Positions 46,423 through 57,877 of a stretch of 64,000 bases of DNA are shown here, one piece after another. Source of the DNA: Glutinoglossum americanum (Eukaryota; Ascomycota; Geoglossomycetes; Geoglossales; Geoglossaceae). The notes under the pieces were generated by a model. It was given only the letters and a program-made list of their open reading frames with translations. It was not told the DNA's origin and did not search any database. The stretch spans positions 1 to 64,000 of the forward strand of contig JAGHQL010000038.1 of NCBI GenBank assembly GCA_020080175.1. Direction: 5' to 3'. The position numbers and the translations under genes are program-made. The first letter of the stretch is position 1, and the number at the start of each line of letters is the position of its first letter.

Positions 46423-47430
46423 TACAGCAAAGCTTCCTACATCGAGCGGTCCGAGTCGTTAGCCTTCAGGACAGCCTCTTATTTCGCATGGGCTTTGTAT
46501 TACCTGCGGTATCTGCAAAACTCTGTGAGGCTGAGACATGGCGGTAGAGGTGGAAAGTCTGTTGCACGGATGCCACTCCAAAGCCACTCATGGTAAAGTA
46601 CCCAACGCTCTAAGGAGGAGAAGCTGGTTGCCAACCGTATCGCATATGGTTGATGTGGGACCGACTTTATTAAACCCCCTTTACCATTAGCCTAGAACGC
46701 CACATGCTCTGCCTTGCATTAACGCTTTGGCTATTTGCGTGAACCGGTTCGGAGTTTGCCGAACGGTTCCCCGCCTGGAAGTTTTGGAACGCTTGGCGAT
46801 CGGCTAGTTGAGTTCGAGGATAATTACTACTCCGAGGGGATTGAGTTAAAGCAGCAATTGCAACTAATCACCCAAACGAGTTAGGCACCCAATTGCTGGT
46901 ATGTCTCCAACCCGTATAGAATATCCCGCTATTTTAAGTGCGGAGTTCTTGGCTATTAAAGCGGCGAAGCTTCACTCTAGATAATAAATACGCTGTGCGA
47001 TGTTTGAGGCGGTATGGGAGCCCCTTCTCTTCTTTTTTTCCCAGAAGCACAGGAGGTATATGAGTAGCTATCGCCATCGCGATTCCAAGGCCGAGAAATG
47101 TAAAGACTCGACAGTAAGTGCACATCTCCCTTATAGATCAATACACCAACCAGCCATTCTAATTTACAGGATGAGCTAATTGTGCTATAGCTAGCGCCCG
47201 CCGCACCTACCCTATGAGCCCGTTCCATCCTCCACAGGGTCCAGCCTGCTAGACTCCCGACACCATTCCGATACGTAGCGTATTATGAGGTATCGCCTCT
47301 AAGGCCTTCGTGATATAGGTTTCTGAATGCTCTCAGAGAAGAGACCGGAGTAATGTAGTCGATCTCCGGGAAGGAACTATTCCATCCTCAGCGACCCAGG
47401 AAATCGGAGAGCTCCCAATATTGTTCAATT
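46423..47430. other. Remnant of the HeLo N-terminus, then gene-free DNA
   Basis: 46423-46560 is the decayed continuation of the neighbouring minus-strand gene. The rest has no supported gene. A short hairpin is listed separately. Confidence 0.45.
46741..46769. repeat. Short inverted repeat (hairpin)
   Basis: GAACCGGTTCGG and CCGAACGGTTC pair around a 6-base loop, with a one-base bulge. It is isolated, with no partner seen nearby. Its function is unknown and it could be chance. Confidence 0.7.
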
Positions 47431-48693
47431 TTAGTCTCCTTTAACCTTCGAGTCTTGAATCTCCGCATCGTTGGAACCGTCCTTTTTTATATTGTCTGAG
47501 TCGAATTCGATTGCAGGCATCATCAAGAGTTCCCAAAACGACTCGGCGAATCGCCCTGGGCTGCCGAATGATATGTGCCCGCGTAGAGCCTTGAAGCACC
47601 GGACAATGAGAAATGGAACCGCGATGTATATCCAGAGAGTGAGTCCGACGCAGCTGCCTAACAAGATAGCTAACACCGGAATCCCCTTCTTTATCGCAGC
47701 ATCTGGATCTAAGGCCTCCTCATTATTCTGTATCATAATAGTCGAGACTATCCAGGTGCCATCTTTCCTTTGCCTTGCGCGGGGGAAAGTAACGACCGGC
47801 ATTGAAATCAACATGCTAAGTACCATTGGGGCGGACTGAAAACTTGCAAGAATAACAACGACTAACTTTTCATTTGAATAGATTGTCGACGCGAGGAGGT
47901 AGTAGGATTGCGATAAGAGCGTGAGCGTCATCGTGCCGGTTATACCAGCAAATATGGAGAATAAGGTAGCGTAAGCCTGGAGATTGTACTGATCGCATCC
48001 CCGCCAGCGGAGCCAGCGAAGGTAGGCGGTCATAAAGGGTAATGAGACCAGCTGGATCGCAAAGGCCAACATAAGGCTAATGGTATTTTCAAATGACGAT
48101 GTCATCGGCGTAGGGGACTCCGCTGCAGCAGGGGCAATCCTCTTGAGGCAAAATTTCACAAACAACTGACAGTTGTTAGAAAATATGTCGTACCACATCC
48201 TGTTCTCTGCGAAGTACGCTTGGCCTATTTAATATATTGTTTTTAGTCAACCGATAAGCCCACAAAAGAAGAGAAATGGGGGGGCCGAACCTGCGACAAT
48301 AATCTCCTCATTCGTCATAAGTGTTGAGCCCATGGGACAAACCGTGATAATGCCCTTCCTCTTTTCTTCAGACCATACTGTAGCTGCGAGGTGGGGTTTC
48401 CCTAGTCCTCCGGGTCGTTGTAGTTCGAAATACGTATCATCGACGCGGATTGCCCAGTGCATCGCCCAAGTCAATGGTGACCCCACTACCCAGGACACCA
48501 GCTTAATTATCGCTTTTCGAACAGCCCCAATATCTTTTACAGGCACCGTGACAATAATCACTCCACGTTTTCCAGGGCTCTCGGGCTTTTCCTGGAGAAC
48601 TGATGCTGTCCCGTTTCCGTTCTGCTCTAGCGAGATCTTAGGCTCTTCCGACAGTTCGTCCGGGATCTCCGCGGCGCTATTCCCGTCTTCCAT
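47431..48693 (-). CDS. Permuted papain-fold (LRAT/PPPDE-like) membrane protein
   Basis: Exons 48693-48291 and 48224-47431 (complement), with a 66-nt intron, give 398 residues. After a charged N-terminus, a soluble domain contains MHWAIRV (H79), YFELQR, then NEEIIVAG across the intron and FSNNCQLFVKF (C153). A His preceding the Cys, with this spacing and an Asn-Cys, is the layout of circularly permuted papain-like folds such as LRAT or PPPDE proteins (thiol hydrolases or acyltransferases). Four hydrophobic segments follow, including LMLAFAIQLVSLPFMTAYL and AILLGSCVGLTLWIYIAV, and a charged C-terminus. A membrane-anchored thiol enzyme is therefore a fair guess, but which family, and the substrate, is open. 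The intron falls between the two catalytic residues. Confidence 0.72.
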
Positions 48694-48904
48694 CGCTATA
48701 TGTTTATGAGACTCTAAGCTTCAAAGGATTGTGTATTGAGGAAGATCGTTTTGGTTATGGGTGATCCCTTAAGATGTGCAGTCGGCTCGCGCCAAACGAT
48801 ATGGCTTACCTAATCGGCTCGACCCAGTCCTCGCTTCGCTCAGCAAAAACCCAGTAGCTAAGGCGCGATCAAATAGCAACTTCAAACCATTGTATCCCGT
48901 GCGG

Positions 48905-49813
48905 ATGGTTCTGTCCACTGTTTTCAACCTGGCACTACGTGTCCTAAGAATCGTCTTTGCCCCATGGTCAGCAACATACGGGCCTATAAAATCGCTGCTT
49001 AATGCCCCTTCCGACCCTGAAAAGGATTATCTCACTGCAGCGTGGAGGGATCGGAAACTCTCTGAGCTGTCTTTTGTTGGTATCACGGTAAGTGCTATGG
49101 CTCACCGTTTCCCTCTCTACGAGATGTCTTCGCCTCTCGTTTTGAATAGCAACCCGCATGAGTCTGGTGGACCACGTTCACCCATTTCAATTCCCCGCCT
49201 ACCCGTTTCAACATGACAGTTCCCGCAAAAGACACATCTGACAAATTGTTTGTTGCGTAGTGCGCTCTCATGGCTGGCGTTATCAGCAGCTCCTTCTCTT
49301 GGCAAACCGTCTCTCAAGCGCCCTGGTCCACAACCGCCTCATGGTATGGGAGCCTTGCTTTAGATCTGGCGGCTATATGCATGGCCACACAGCAAGGTGT
49401 GGCTCTGAACCGCCTAAGCTGCTACGTGGACGGCCCGGCCCGAATTCGATCGCTATTGGGGGTGCCTCCTGCGGTAGCAACAGGCACAATCTACCCGCGA
49501 TGGAGCCAGCTCTATGTTTGGCAGACACCAATAATGCTATTGAATTTCAGCATCTTCTTTTACACTATGGGACTCGCCATCCTAGTGTTTGATGCACTGA
49601 TTCGAGGCGACCGGTTGGATGGGGAAGTGAAAGTTAGTAAGGCTAATTCCTTTGCCTCCGCTCCGTTTCTGATATGGCATTCCACTTCCCCAAGGGTGCA
49701 CTAACCAACTTACATTACAGACCGCAATACTTTTTGGCACTGTGGGGTCATTTGCCGCTCTAAACTATATTTCTTGTACGTTCTTGCTTTACAAGCAGTC
49801 GATACCAGATTAG
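48905..49813 (+). CDS. Small polytopic membrane protein (hypothetical)
   Basis: Exons 48905-49087, 49261-49632 and 49721-49813 give 215 residues; introns are 173 and 88 nt, longer than most in the window. The frame is open upstream of the ATG at 48905 to a GTG at 48776, so the start could lie in a further exon. It reads DYLTAAWRDRKLSELSFVG, then ITCALMAGVISSSFSW, WSTTASWYGSLALDLAAIC, PIMLLNFSIFFYTMGLAILVF and TAILFGTVGSFAALNYISC, four membrane helices. The ISSSFSWQTVSQAPW pattern is, to my memory, a recurrent uncharacterised fungal family. It is divergent from the papain-fold gene (211-bp spacer), and both encode membrane proteins. No enzymatic motif is seen. Confidence 0.78.
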
Positions 49814-50852
49814 CACCTAAAGTCAAACCTAAAGAAGCCCCGCAATATTGAGATGCAGTCAAATATTCAATGCAGTGACTTCCAATGAAGTTACCTAGCG
49901 TTAGCCCTAAGAGCAGAAGTCACTGCTCAGGCCATATATTCGCGGCAAAGGGGTGAAGGTAGTGCAACAATTAGAGAAGGACATCAAATACAGAGAAGAA
50001 AATTACAACATGTTTTGCGATATAAGCCACGATGGTTCCCATCCTTCGTTTATAAGAACGGATTCTCCGCCCGTGCATCCAGAGCAAACAATCGCTATAT
50101 CTCTAATGTTCATTAGGAGAGGGCGACGGGGTAAATGCTGCTGGTGGATATTTCGTTTATTGTTACAATTATAGCTGCACTCAACCGTAGCTTCCTACCC
50201 TAAAAAGCCTTTTAGCTTATACATACGGGACCCTAGGTTGGGGGCATTCTGGCCCAGCTAGAAGGCCCACTCTGCGAGCAGGCCGGCCAAGTCGCCAAGG
50301 GGGTGGCTCGCCGGATAGACACGACGTCGTCGGGAATAATATTTTAAGCTGTGGACATAATTAGTTATGGGTTTGGGATTAGTCTCCTTCGATGTTAGAC
50401 GAAGCGTACGAATGCTAATGGAAGCGCCATGGCCGTAGCACCGACGTTACTCTTTCTACAAGCTGTTCGCGTTACTTTCAAAGTGTTAGACAGTCCTTTT
50501 TTCCGAATTTGTAAAACCCTACGAAGCGGCGGCCAGATTCCTCGCTACCACATTGCAAGTCAATCCTTCTCGCCTACAGCCTTAGTAAATCCCATAGACA
50601 ACAAGCGTTCACTAATGGTGACACTACGGGTTCACTAGCCAGACTCTGAAGGAGGATGCAAAATGACCTCCAACTCGACCGTGAAAATAATCTTGCTAGA
50701 TATGAAGGAAGGAAGAAATTAAAAGAAGTCATTATCATGCAACCATGCCTTAACAAGAATTTCTCCATGCACAAAAGAGCAGCGCTTGCCATCGCAGACG
50801 TCCAACATTTTCACAACATCCTCTATTCCGCGCAATTTTCAGCGGTCTCAAA
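49814..50852. other. Convergent intergenic region
   Basis: Between the 3' ends of the membrane-protein gene and chitin synthase. The plus-strand frame at 50656-50958 is antisense to the last chitin synthase exon and its 3' flank, and is not called. Confidence 0.5.
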
Positions 50853-53800
50853 TCACCGCCTGGCAAAACAACACATGATACCTGATCTCCCTAAGAACCA
50901 ACAACAACCGATGAAGCGGACTAGCGAAAGGAAAGCAGTCGACCAGAGTAAAGCCTGAAAGAAATGGAGTGTCCGTACACTAGCGGTGTTCGTTTTCTAT
51001 AGACTGAGTTAGTAGGTGATCCACAACCAAGGTCTTAAAAAGGGCGAACTGACCGAGAAGCCAAATTTGTCAAAGTTGTCGCTTGTAATGACTACCACCA
51101 ATAGCGCATTGGAGAAGATCCACACTGCCACCAATCTCGTTCTGAAACTCTTGTAAGAGTCTTCAAGGGTCTTTTTTTCATTCTCCTTCGGTGCAACGTA
51201 TGGAACTAAGGCTCGTTTGACCGTAGCCTCGAACTGGCTGTCAATGTCGGCCATTGGCCTATCAGGCTCCTCGATGACCTTCGCTTTCCCGCCGTCTTCC
51301 TTTGTTGTTTGCGCCGAGGGTAGGGCCTCCGCTTTGTCAGAACCCTTTGTACCCCAAGAGACGTCATGCCAATTACTGAAAGCGTAGACGTTGAGGATAT
51401 TGACGTAGGAGGACATGAGGCACAGGTACGCCGGAAACGAGGTGAACATGTGCCAAGGGTCAAGATACATGAACGAGGCTACGAACCAAAGACCAAACGT
51501 GGAGATGAGAGCGATTATGATGATCCCGGCACTGTTCGAAGAGAAAAATGACTTGAGGAATGCGCCGGCCGAGCTATGGTCGAAGAGTTGGGATTTCCCG
51601 CTTAAAGCCTGGATGACCAGGTATAAGGACAGAACCTCCACGTATACCTGAATGACTGAGAAGACCACAAAGGACGAGATATACGTGTATTTGGAACTGT
51701 TTGAGAGTCGTTAGTCTCCTTGTCTTCTTGATGGACAGGAGGTATTCATACCCTTTCGGCCGATTGCCCAAAGCCAGGATAAATTGCAATATCAAGAAGG
51801 TGAGGTAGAGGTATTTGAGGATCGTGTTGATAATCGGTGTTGCGCTGCCGAAAGGGAAGGGGGTTATCCCAGAACTCTTGGGGGGGTTACCGACAAGATC
51901 CATGATGACGGAGGTCGTCAACCAGTAAGCCCCTGCGCGGGCGATTCTTAGCACAACCGAACACCGTGCAGCTAACATTATAAAAAAAGAAAGGGCGGGC
52001 CATAAACTTACCGATGGAGATCCAGGAGAGAATCTGCGAGAACACATTGTAGAGAAGCTGGACATGGAAGGCGATCATCCGCGAGATGCTATGCCCACTC
52101 CTATACATCCGCCCAAAGTGCATCAAAGAATAAATCCCCGCCGCAAAAGACCCATTAAGCCACCTCCTCCGCTGAGAAATAAACTCCGCCGCGCCCTCCG
52201 GCACGTCCGTCTCGCCCTTCGACGACTTCACATACGTCAAATGCCACTTCGACCCCGCCTTAGCCACCAGCTCGAAGCACAAAATCCGATCCTCAGCCAG
52301 GAACATGTTCTTCTTGAAGATGTTCATCCCCTCGATGCCCTTCGGCCCCAGCTGCTTCGCGAGCGTGTGGTCCCCGTGGAAGTACTGCTCGAGCGGCCTC
52401 CCCATTATCGCCCGGAACCGGTACGCCGAGAACGCGCCGGGCAGCACGCTGACGTACCCGAAGGAGCTCTCCAGGGGCTTGTCGAGGATGTTGCTGATCT
52501 TGTACTCGAAGTTCTGCACCGCGACTAGGGGGTTGAGGAGCTTCTTCCAGCGCAGGCCGAGCATGGCATGGATCTCGCCGCAGGCGCCGCCGAGGTTCTT
52601 GTCGTTGTAGAAGGCCTCCCAGAGCGCGAGGAGGGATTTGGGCCCCGGTTTCGTGCCCGCGTCGAGGAGGATGCAGACTTCCGGGTTGAGGATCCGGCCG
52701 AAGGCGTTGAAGAGCCATCGGTGCGAGTTTATCTTCTTGCTGTTGTTCTGTTTTAGGCAGAATATCATCTGCACAGGGGGGAGCGTGCTTGGGCTGTCGT
52801 CGTACGGCCGGATAAGCTGCTGGTTTGCCGTAACGGACAACTGGGTTGTGTATTCGAACTATGGAAGCTTAGCCCGGGCCTACATTCATGAGTTGGGTTT
52901 TCCGCTTACAACATGAGCGATGGTTTCTCTACCATCTATGTCCTTTTTCATCACTCCGTCTTGGTACACGCCGATTGTTGCTAGCACGTCAAGCGTGTCT
53001 TTGTCGCAAGGATCAATCCCGTCGAAGACCAATGCTACAACGATCTTCTGCCACGCAGGACCGCCCGTATTCCAGAACTCGGTTTTTTTAAGATTGACGA
53101 TGTCCCGTACGTTCTGCATGACGCCATGGAGGGTTCTAGCGGTGAGTTGCTTGTCCTCATTATAGTAGGTTATAGCGATAAGCAGCTCCGTGTGGCGGTT
53201 ATACATTGCCGGGCGGAGGTTATAGCCGTTCGTCAAGGTGAAATCGCTGGGGTCGCAGGTTGCGGCGGTATCTTAGAGCGTGTTTTAGCCATACTCGGAT
53301 CGCTGCATAATAAGAGTGATATAAGGCAGGTAGGTTTATGAACATGAAACTTACATCTCATATGTGTGAACTCCTTAGTTTCCCCTTCGACGTCGCCACG
53401 GTACTTGGCCTGGATAGCATTTTGAATGGGACTAGGGACAGGGTAGTCAACACTGAGGGTGCCCTTAACTAGTTTGACTTTCCTTGTCGCATAGCGTCTA
53501 AGTCCGTTTGATGCTGGCGCTTGCCGCCTACTCCATGCCTCAGCCGAATTTGCATGACCCCCAGCATACGGCGACGTTGATCTACCATACGGTGACGTTG
53601 ATCTACCATACGGTGACGTTGATCTACCATATGGTGACGCTGACCTACCATATGGTGACGCTGACCTGTCTGGGGCAATCGGCTGTGAAGCCCCAGAATA
53701 TATATCGGACTCCGGGTATGGTTGCAGGGATCCTCCTCTTTCATCCACAGCGGTCAGACTATAGGCGGAGTAAGGCCTTCCTGTCCGCGAATGTGTGTCT

Positions 53801-54011
53801 TCAAATGAGGAGGGTTGGTATGGCCCACCTTGGCCCGGGTGAAGGAAAGGCTGCTCTGCTTCGTCATCGGAGTCGTCGTTATTTCGAGGAATATGGTACT
53901 TCTTCAAGCAGTCAGCAGCTATTCGGAGATGGAAGTGATGCAATAAACCTGTGAACTAGGAGGCAAGTCGTGGAGGCGGTGGTCATCACCGGAACCTGGT
54001 GGGTAAGACAT
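50853..54011 (-). CDS. Chitin synthase, class I/II type
   Basis: Seven exons (complement): 54011-53949, 53901-53355, 53271-52910, 52858-52012, 51932-51752, 51696-51054 and 50996-50853, giving 928 residues with all phases closing. It is a processive GT2 enzyme making beta-1,4-GlcNAc chitin from UDP-GlcNAc at the plasma membrane or septum. Landmarks: [20 protein letters not shown] before the catalytic domain, [29 protein letters not shown] (E513-D-R) and the QxxRW motif QRRRWLNG (553-557). Several membrane helices follow, and the protein ends in [14 protein letters not shown]. The last 48 codons lie in a separate small exon. The tandem Ser-Pro-Tyr-Gly-Arg repeat in the N-terminal cytoplasmic region is listed separately. 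Class I/II is assigned by N-terminal layout and motif spacing; the exact class needs a tree. Confidence 0.96.
53573..53677. repeat. 21-bp minisatellite in the chitin synthase N-terminus
   Basis: Four full units of 21 bases (53573-53656) plus a partial fifth, with one degenerate unit before. On the minus strand each encodes Ser-x-Ser-Pro-Tyr-Gly-Arg. Units differ by one to three bases. The length keeps the frame. Confidence 0.93.
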
Positions 54012-54810
54012 CGTGGTGGCTCTACTACAGTAGCCAACGCGCACACGTTAAGCAAATGCGCTCGTAAGGTAACCGGAAGTCGCAAGTCGATGTCTGTGAT
54101 AGAGACTGTGGATGTGTCCTGGTTCCATCGTCGAGAATTTCCAACTAGACAACTCACTTATCAAGTGATGCAGAGACGTGGTGAGAATGCTTGGCAGCTG
54201 GCTTGTCTGGTTGGTGGAGCGGCCAGCTGAGAGACTCCAACCCCACTTTTGGAGAACGTTTCCAGTCAAAGGCGCGTCGGCCTTTCAGCTGAAGCGACTC
54301 TAGGCAACTATAGCCGAGTGCAAAGAAGGTATCTAAGGGGAGCTTGGAGACCGCCATTGAAGCCTTTTTTAGTCCTGATTCCCGCTGTTGGAGGCTAACA
54401 AGGTGGACGCGGGTCAGATCGAGTGGGCGGAGCGAGAAGCTAAATACACAATCGATACCGCGTGCGGCGCTGCGGCTTCCAAGGTTTTCCGTGTCCCCAC
54501 CAAGTCATGCCCCATCAAAGTTTCAGCCTTCGCGAAAGAGAAAAAACAAATATGAGCCGGTCAGCCCGTCGGGCTTCGAACTACGGCACAGGCCTGCCAA
54601 GACCGACCCTCCTCTCATTCTCATTTTTTCTGTTCTTTGCACCAAAACCTCTTGGGGTGAGATTGCGCGTTAGTGAACAAAGATGGATTCCCACAATGCC
54701 TCGCCATCGTAGCTCCACGAAGTACCTTGGCTAGGCCCCAGTTACCTAAGATCTAAAGGCTCCATGCTGCAATATATCACGCGTAGATTAGCCAGCGTGG
54801 CGTGTTAATA
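54012..54810. other. Upstream region of chitin synthase
   Basis: Promoter side of the chitin synthase gene. No additional gene supported. Confidence 0.5.
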
Positions 54811-55214
54811 CACACACAGTACGTAGAGAGGTCCACGGCAAAGGTTTTGAGAAAAGCCACCTTAGCTCCCAGTCGAGCGACCCAACTCCACCCCACCAAA
54901 ATGCTGCCCGGTCACAAACATTCCATCCCCTTGCGCGCACAAGCTCTTGCACTTCAAGAAGAGGGTATTTCTATTGCTAAAATTAAAGAGGTTACTAGGT
55001 TATCTATAGTTGCAATTTATTGCATGAAAAAAATCGCTTTTGAGAGAGGTAATAACCCCAAGTTGAGTAGAGTGTTGGTTCCTCTCTTGGAGGGTGGAAA
55101 TAATTATCGTGAAGGTCGGGCATCTGCTTAACTAAAGGCTTAACTAGATTTTAGTTGGGTATAGCCTAAGCGGAATTCTTAAAACTTTTGCCGTGGTCCT
55201 ATGTAGTGTTTCTC
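54811..55214. mobile_element. Tc1/mariner-like mini-element with terminal inverted repeats
   Basis: The stretch 54830-54853 (GGTCCACGGCAAAGGTTTT, then GAGAA) matches the reverse complement of 55176-55199 (GGACCACGGCAAAAGTTTT, then AAGAA) at 21 of 24 positions. Weaker pairing continues outward (CAGTACGTA against CACTACATA). Between these ends lies a frame for the helix-turn-helix N-terminus of a transposase and nothing of its catalytic DDE part. Together this looks like an internally deleted, non-autonomous derivative of about 0.4 kb. The exact ends and the TA target duplication are not certain. Confidence 0.72.
54901..55131 (+). pseudogene. Transposase N-terminal fragment (HTH)
   Basis: 76 residues from the ATG at 54901: IPLRAQALALQEEGISIAKI, EVTRLSIVAIYCMKK, then ERGNNPKLSRVLV. 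RAQALALxEEGxxIxxI...TxLSxxxIYxxKKxAxERGYNPexSRVL is the usual first HTH of fungal Tc1/mariner-type transposases. The frame leaves the family pattern soon after (LLEGGNNYREGRASA) and stops; the second HTH and the DDE/D domain are missing. It lies between the inverted repeats of the mini-element. Confidence 0.68.
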
Positions 55215-55570
55215 CAGAACGATCAATCAACACCAACACAACCAAGAAAACCCACGATATCTGTGCAGACATCCCCTTCTCAACTAGCTAGTACTTGCCG
55301 AAAACTAGTTTGATTGGCCCTGTCAATCCAACACTCCAGCTCCTAGCTTTCACGAACACAAGGACAGGCCATTTTCTCCGTGGTCCGTTTTCGTGGTGGG
55401 GTTTTTTTCTGGAATCTATCCTAGCCTATAAATTCGATGCGAATAAATATCTCCCGCACTCTACTTTAGGGTGTACGCACACACATAACTATCACGCGTG
55501 TGGAGTGTGGTCAATTGATTGCGTATATTAAAGGTGCTAATGTCGGCACCCCCGAAAACAGGAAACAGTT
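55215..55570. other. Intergenic stretch
   Basis: Between the mini-element and the 3' end of the secreted-protein gene. No supported feature. Confidence 0.5.
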
Positions 55571-56128
55571 CTACCACAGCGCACACCCTGTAGTTAAACT
55601 CACGGTATTCGACCACAACCCCGTACTAACATCCAAAACCTTTACAAGCGCTGGGTTTCCCCGACCTTCGCAATCCACAATGCCAGTCTGCACTGAAAAG
55701 CTTTCGCCATTTGCGTACCCAAACCAAATTGGTGGCCCTTGTGCGACAGGAAAAATGCCAACATTCACCTGCCCTCCATGAAACCCTGAACCGTGAATTT
55801 CAGTATGCGGGTAATCGTCGTTGGAAGTGACGGAGCATGTGCCATCATCGAAACACCTGGGAGGGATGGCGTAGTGCGTGACCCAGATGGTGCCTGGTTG
55901 GGGCGGAGGAGGCCGGGGAGGCGGGGGGCCGAAACAGTCCTTGCGAGGCGGTATGCAGATGTCTGAGTCTGGTGGTGGCTCTGTACTACATGGTTAGGAA
56001 ATGTTAAGGGAAGAGAGAAGAGCTTCTGGGGCTGACATACTGCGGGCATTCAGAGCCACCGCGTCGCAGAAAATGGCGAATAGAAGCAGAGCAAAAAGGG
56101 CTAGAATAGTAGGGCAATTTTTAGCCAT
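55571..56128 (-). CDS. Small secreted cysteine-rich protein
   Basis: Exons 56128-56041 and 55980-55571 (complement), with a 60-nt intron (GTATGT donor, CTAAC branch), give 165 residues. The first exon is a signal peptide and little else: MAKNCPTILALFALLLFAIF, with likely cleavage near DAVA-LNA. The mature part starts with a Pro-rich stretch (KPPPDSDICIPPRKDCFGP, then a PPPP-rich run). A compact domain follows with GTIWVTHYAIPPRCFDDG, EIHGSGFHGGQVNVGIF, FGYANGESFSVQTGIVDCEG and a TGCALW ending. Six cysteines in the mature chain could form three disulphides. I recognise no family. Size, signal peptide, even cysteine number and position by a transposon relic are typical of effector-like or wall-associated secreted proteins; that is inference. 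The acceptor nearer TACAG gives the only frame that joins the two halves. Confidence 0.75.
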
Positions 56129-57877
56129 GTTGGCGGTTATGAGGATGCACCTAAGCTCGCGGACTAAAGGGAGCAAAAATTTTAAAGCACAGGTCAGGAT
56201 CTCAAAAAGTAGCGGCAAGAAAGACGACATCTTTATATCTCTAGATACGGAAATAAGCGCCAATTAGTTAGGAGGCTTACCCTACCTCAATCGTCATTAA
56301 AATGTTCGACTCCCGTTTAGTCCTTCAGCTTGTAATCTTAACCTTAAAGTTGTAGGGCTGAGATGCTACAATCTAAAACCCACCAATCAAACCCCACCAA
56401 AGCGATAACTGGACGATCGTTACGGATGCACCCGCGTTTCACCCCAAATCACTGCGCGAGAGACGGCCGCATAGGGTTGGCGTCCGAACGTGAATTTCCG
56501 ATTCAGGCAGCTGCAAGCCTCCAGGCGCCAACTTTATTGGCCGATTCTAAGATGGGCGTTCATGCCTTGCTTCGGATGAATGTTCGTGCTTCTTGTGGCT
56601 GTGCACCTATGTTCTCGGTACTTGGAAAGCCTAAATATGATCTCCCCGCTAAAGCACATCAATTATGTTTTGCGTTGCCATGAGCCAGCCAGTAGAAAGC
56701 AACTATGAACGCTGGGCACTCCATCTTGAGAACGGCCAAGGGGAATCTCTGTCTTTATCCAATCTAAGCCATCAGCTACCTATCGAGCACCTGCCTTTCT
56801 AGCACTAACGCAACGGATATGTTAATCTTTAAGGATGGCATCTCCATTATCCAAGCAAAAAATGGAGTCTCTCTGTGGAATTGCCAAGATTATGTGTTGG
56901 AGTTGAAAAATCAGGAGGAATGTATAACTGACGGCGATGGTGGCCAAATATGCTGAGAACAAGAAGGAGTCCAAGGGCTATTTTAGTCCATAGGTCCAGT
57001 ATGGCACATTTTTTAAACTTATTCACCTGCATACCACGATTTTACCCCACCCTCGAGCATCTAACTAAGTGAGGGGCAGATATTTATGCTAGATCAGCGA
57101 ATACACCGCGCTATTCAAGCAATTAACATCTAAACATATACCACGCAAGTAGATCTCCTAAGCTCACTCATCTTTCCCATAACCCGGATGGCCCATGGGG
57201 TTCAGCGATTGCTAGCGACACCGAGATATGACACATGGAAAAGGGAGGGGGCGGGAAGGGGCGAAGCTTAAAAAAGATGGTGTCTCGGGGATGAGCGTAT
57301 GCGTGGAAATGGCGAAAGCGGCGGGAGGGCTATGCGACGTACTGCCAAAAGAGGCACCCCGTGCTTACTTAAGCTATGCTGCCGCGCCGCGATTCAGCCT
57401 CCGCAGCCGCAACGCGGCAGGTTCCGCACAGCCTCAATCCTCTTCTCCTCTAGCTCCCCCATCGGTTGTCATCTACTTGCTCCCTTCCGGCTCATCTCCT
57501 GGTGGACCCTCTCGTGCTAAAAACAGCCACTGAGCCCCAGCATGTGCTGGAGTATTGTGGAGGGCAGTTTTGAGGCCGCTTCGTAGTACTCTTGGCAGGG
57601 GAAGACTCATTTGCGGCTTCGCCACTCGTTAGGATCGACCACCCTTCTACCCACCGGTTGAGCTTTAGCCTCCGCAGCATCTAATTTCCCTCCTTGAATT
57701 TTGGCCGCTTCCATAGCGGTGTTAGTCAGCCTCGCGGAGCTGGATGCGGGCACTTCCGTGCACTGTTGTTGACGCGGCTTCCCCGCGATAAGTCGGTGCG
57801 AGGATCCAGACCACTTTGTCGAACTCGGTCCCTATATTTCGATCTATACCTAACCCTGGCGGTTGCTCAATTCACCA
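56129..57877. other. Intergenic stretch, no supported gene
   Basis: About 1.7 kb between the heads of the secreted-protein gene and the NACHT-ZZ gene. A plus frame at 56363-56683 and a minus frame at 56847-57032 (one hydrophobic run) have no splice continuation or family resemblance. Confidence 0.45.

Noticed and set aside
50656-50958. 100-codon plus-strand frame
   Set aside because: Antisense to the last chitin synthase exon (50996-50853), which has clear family sequence.
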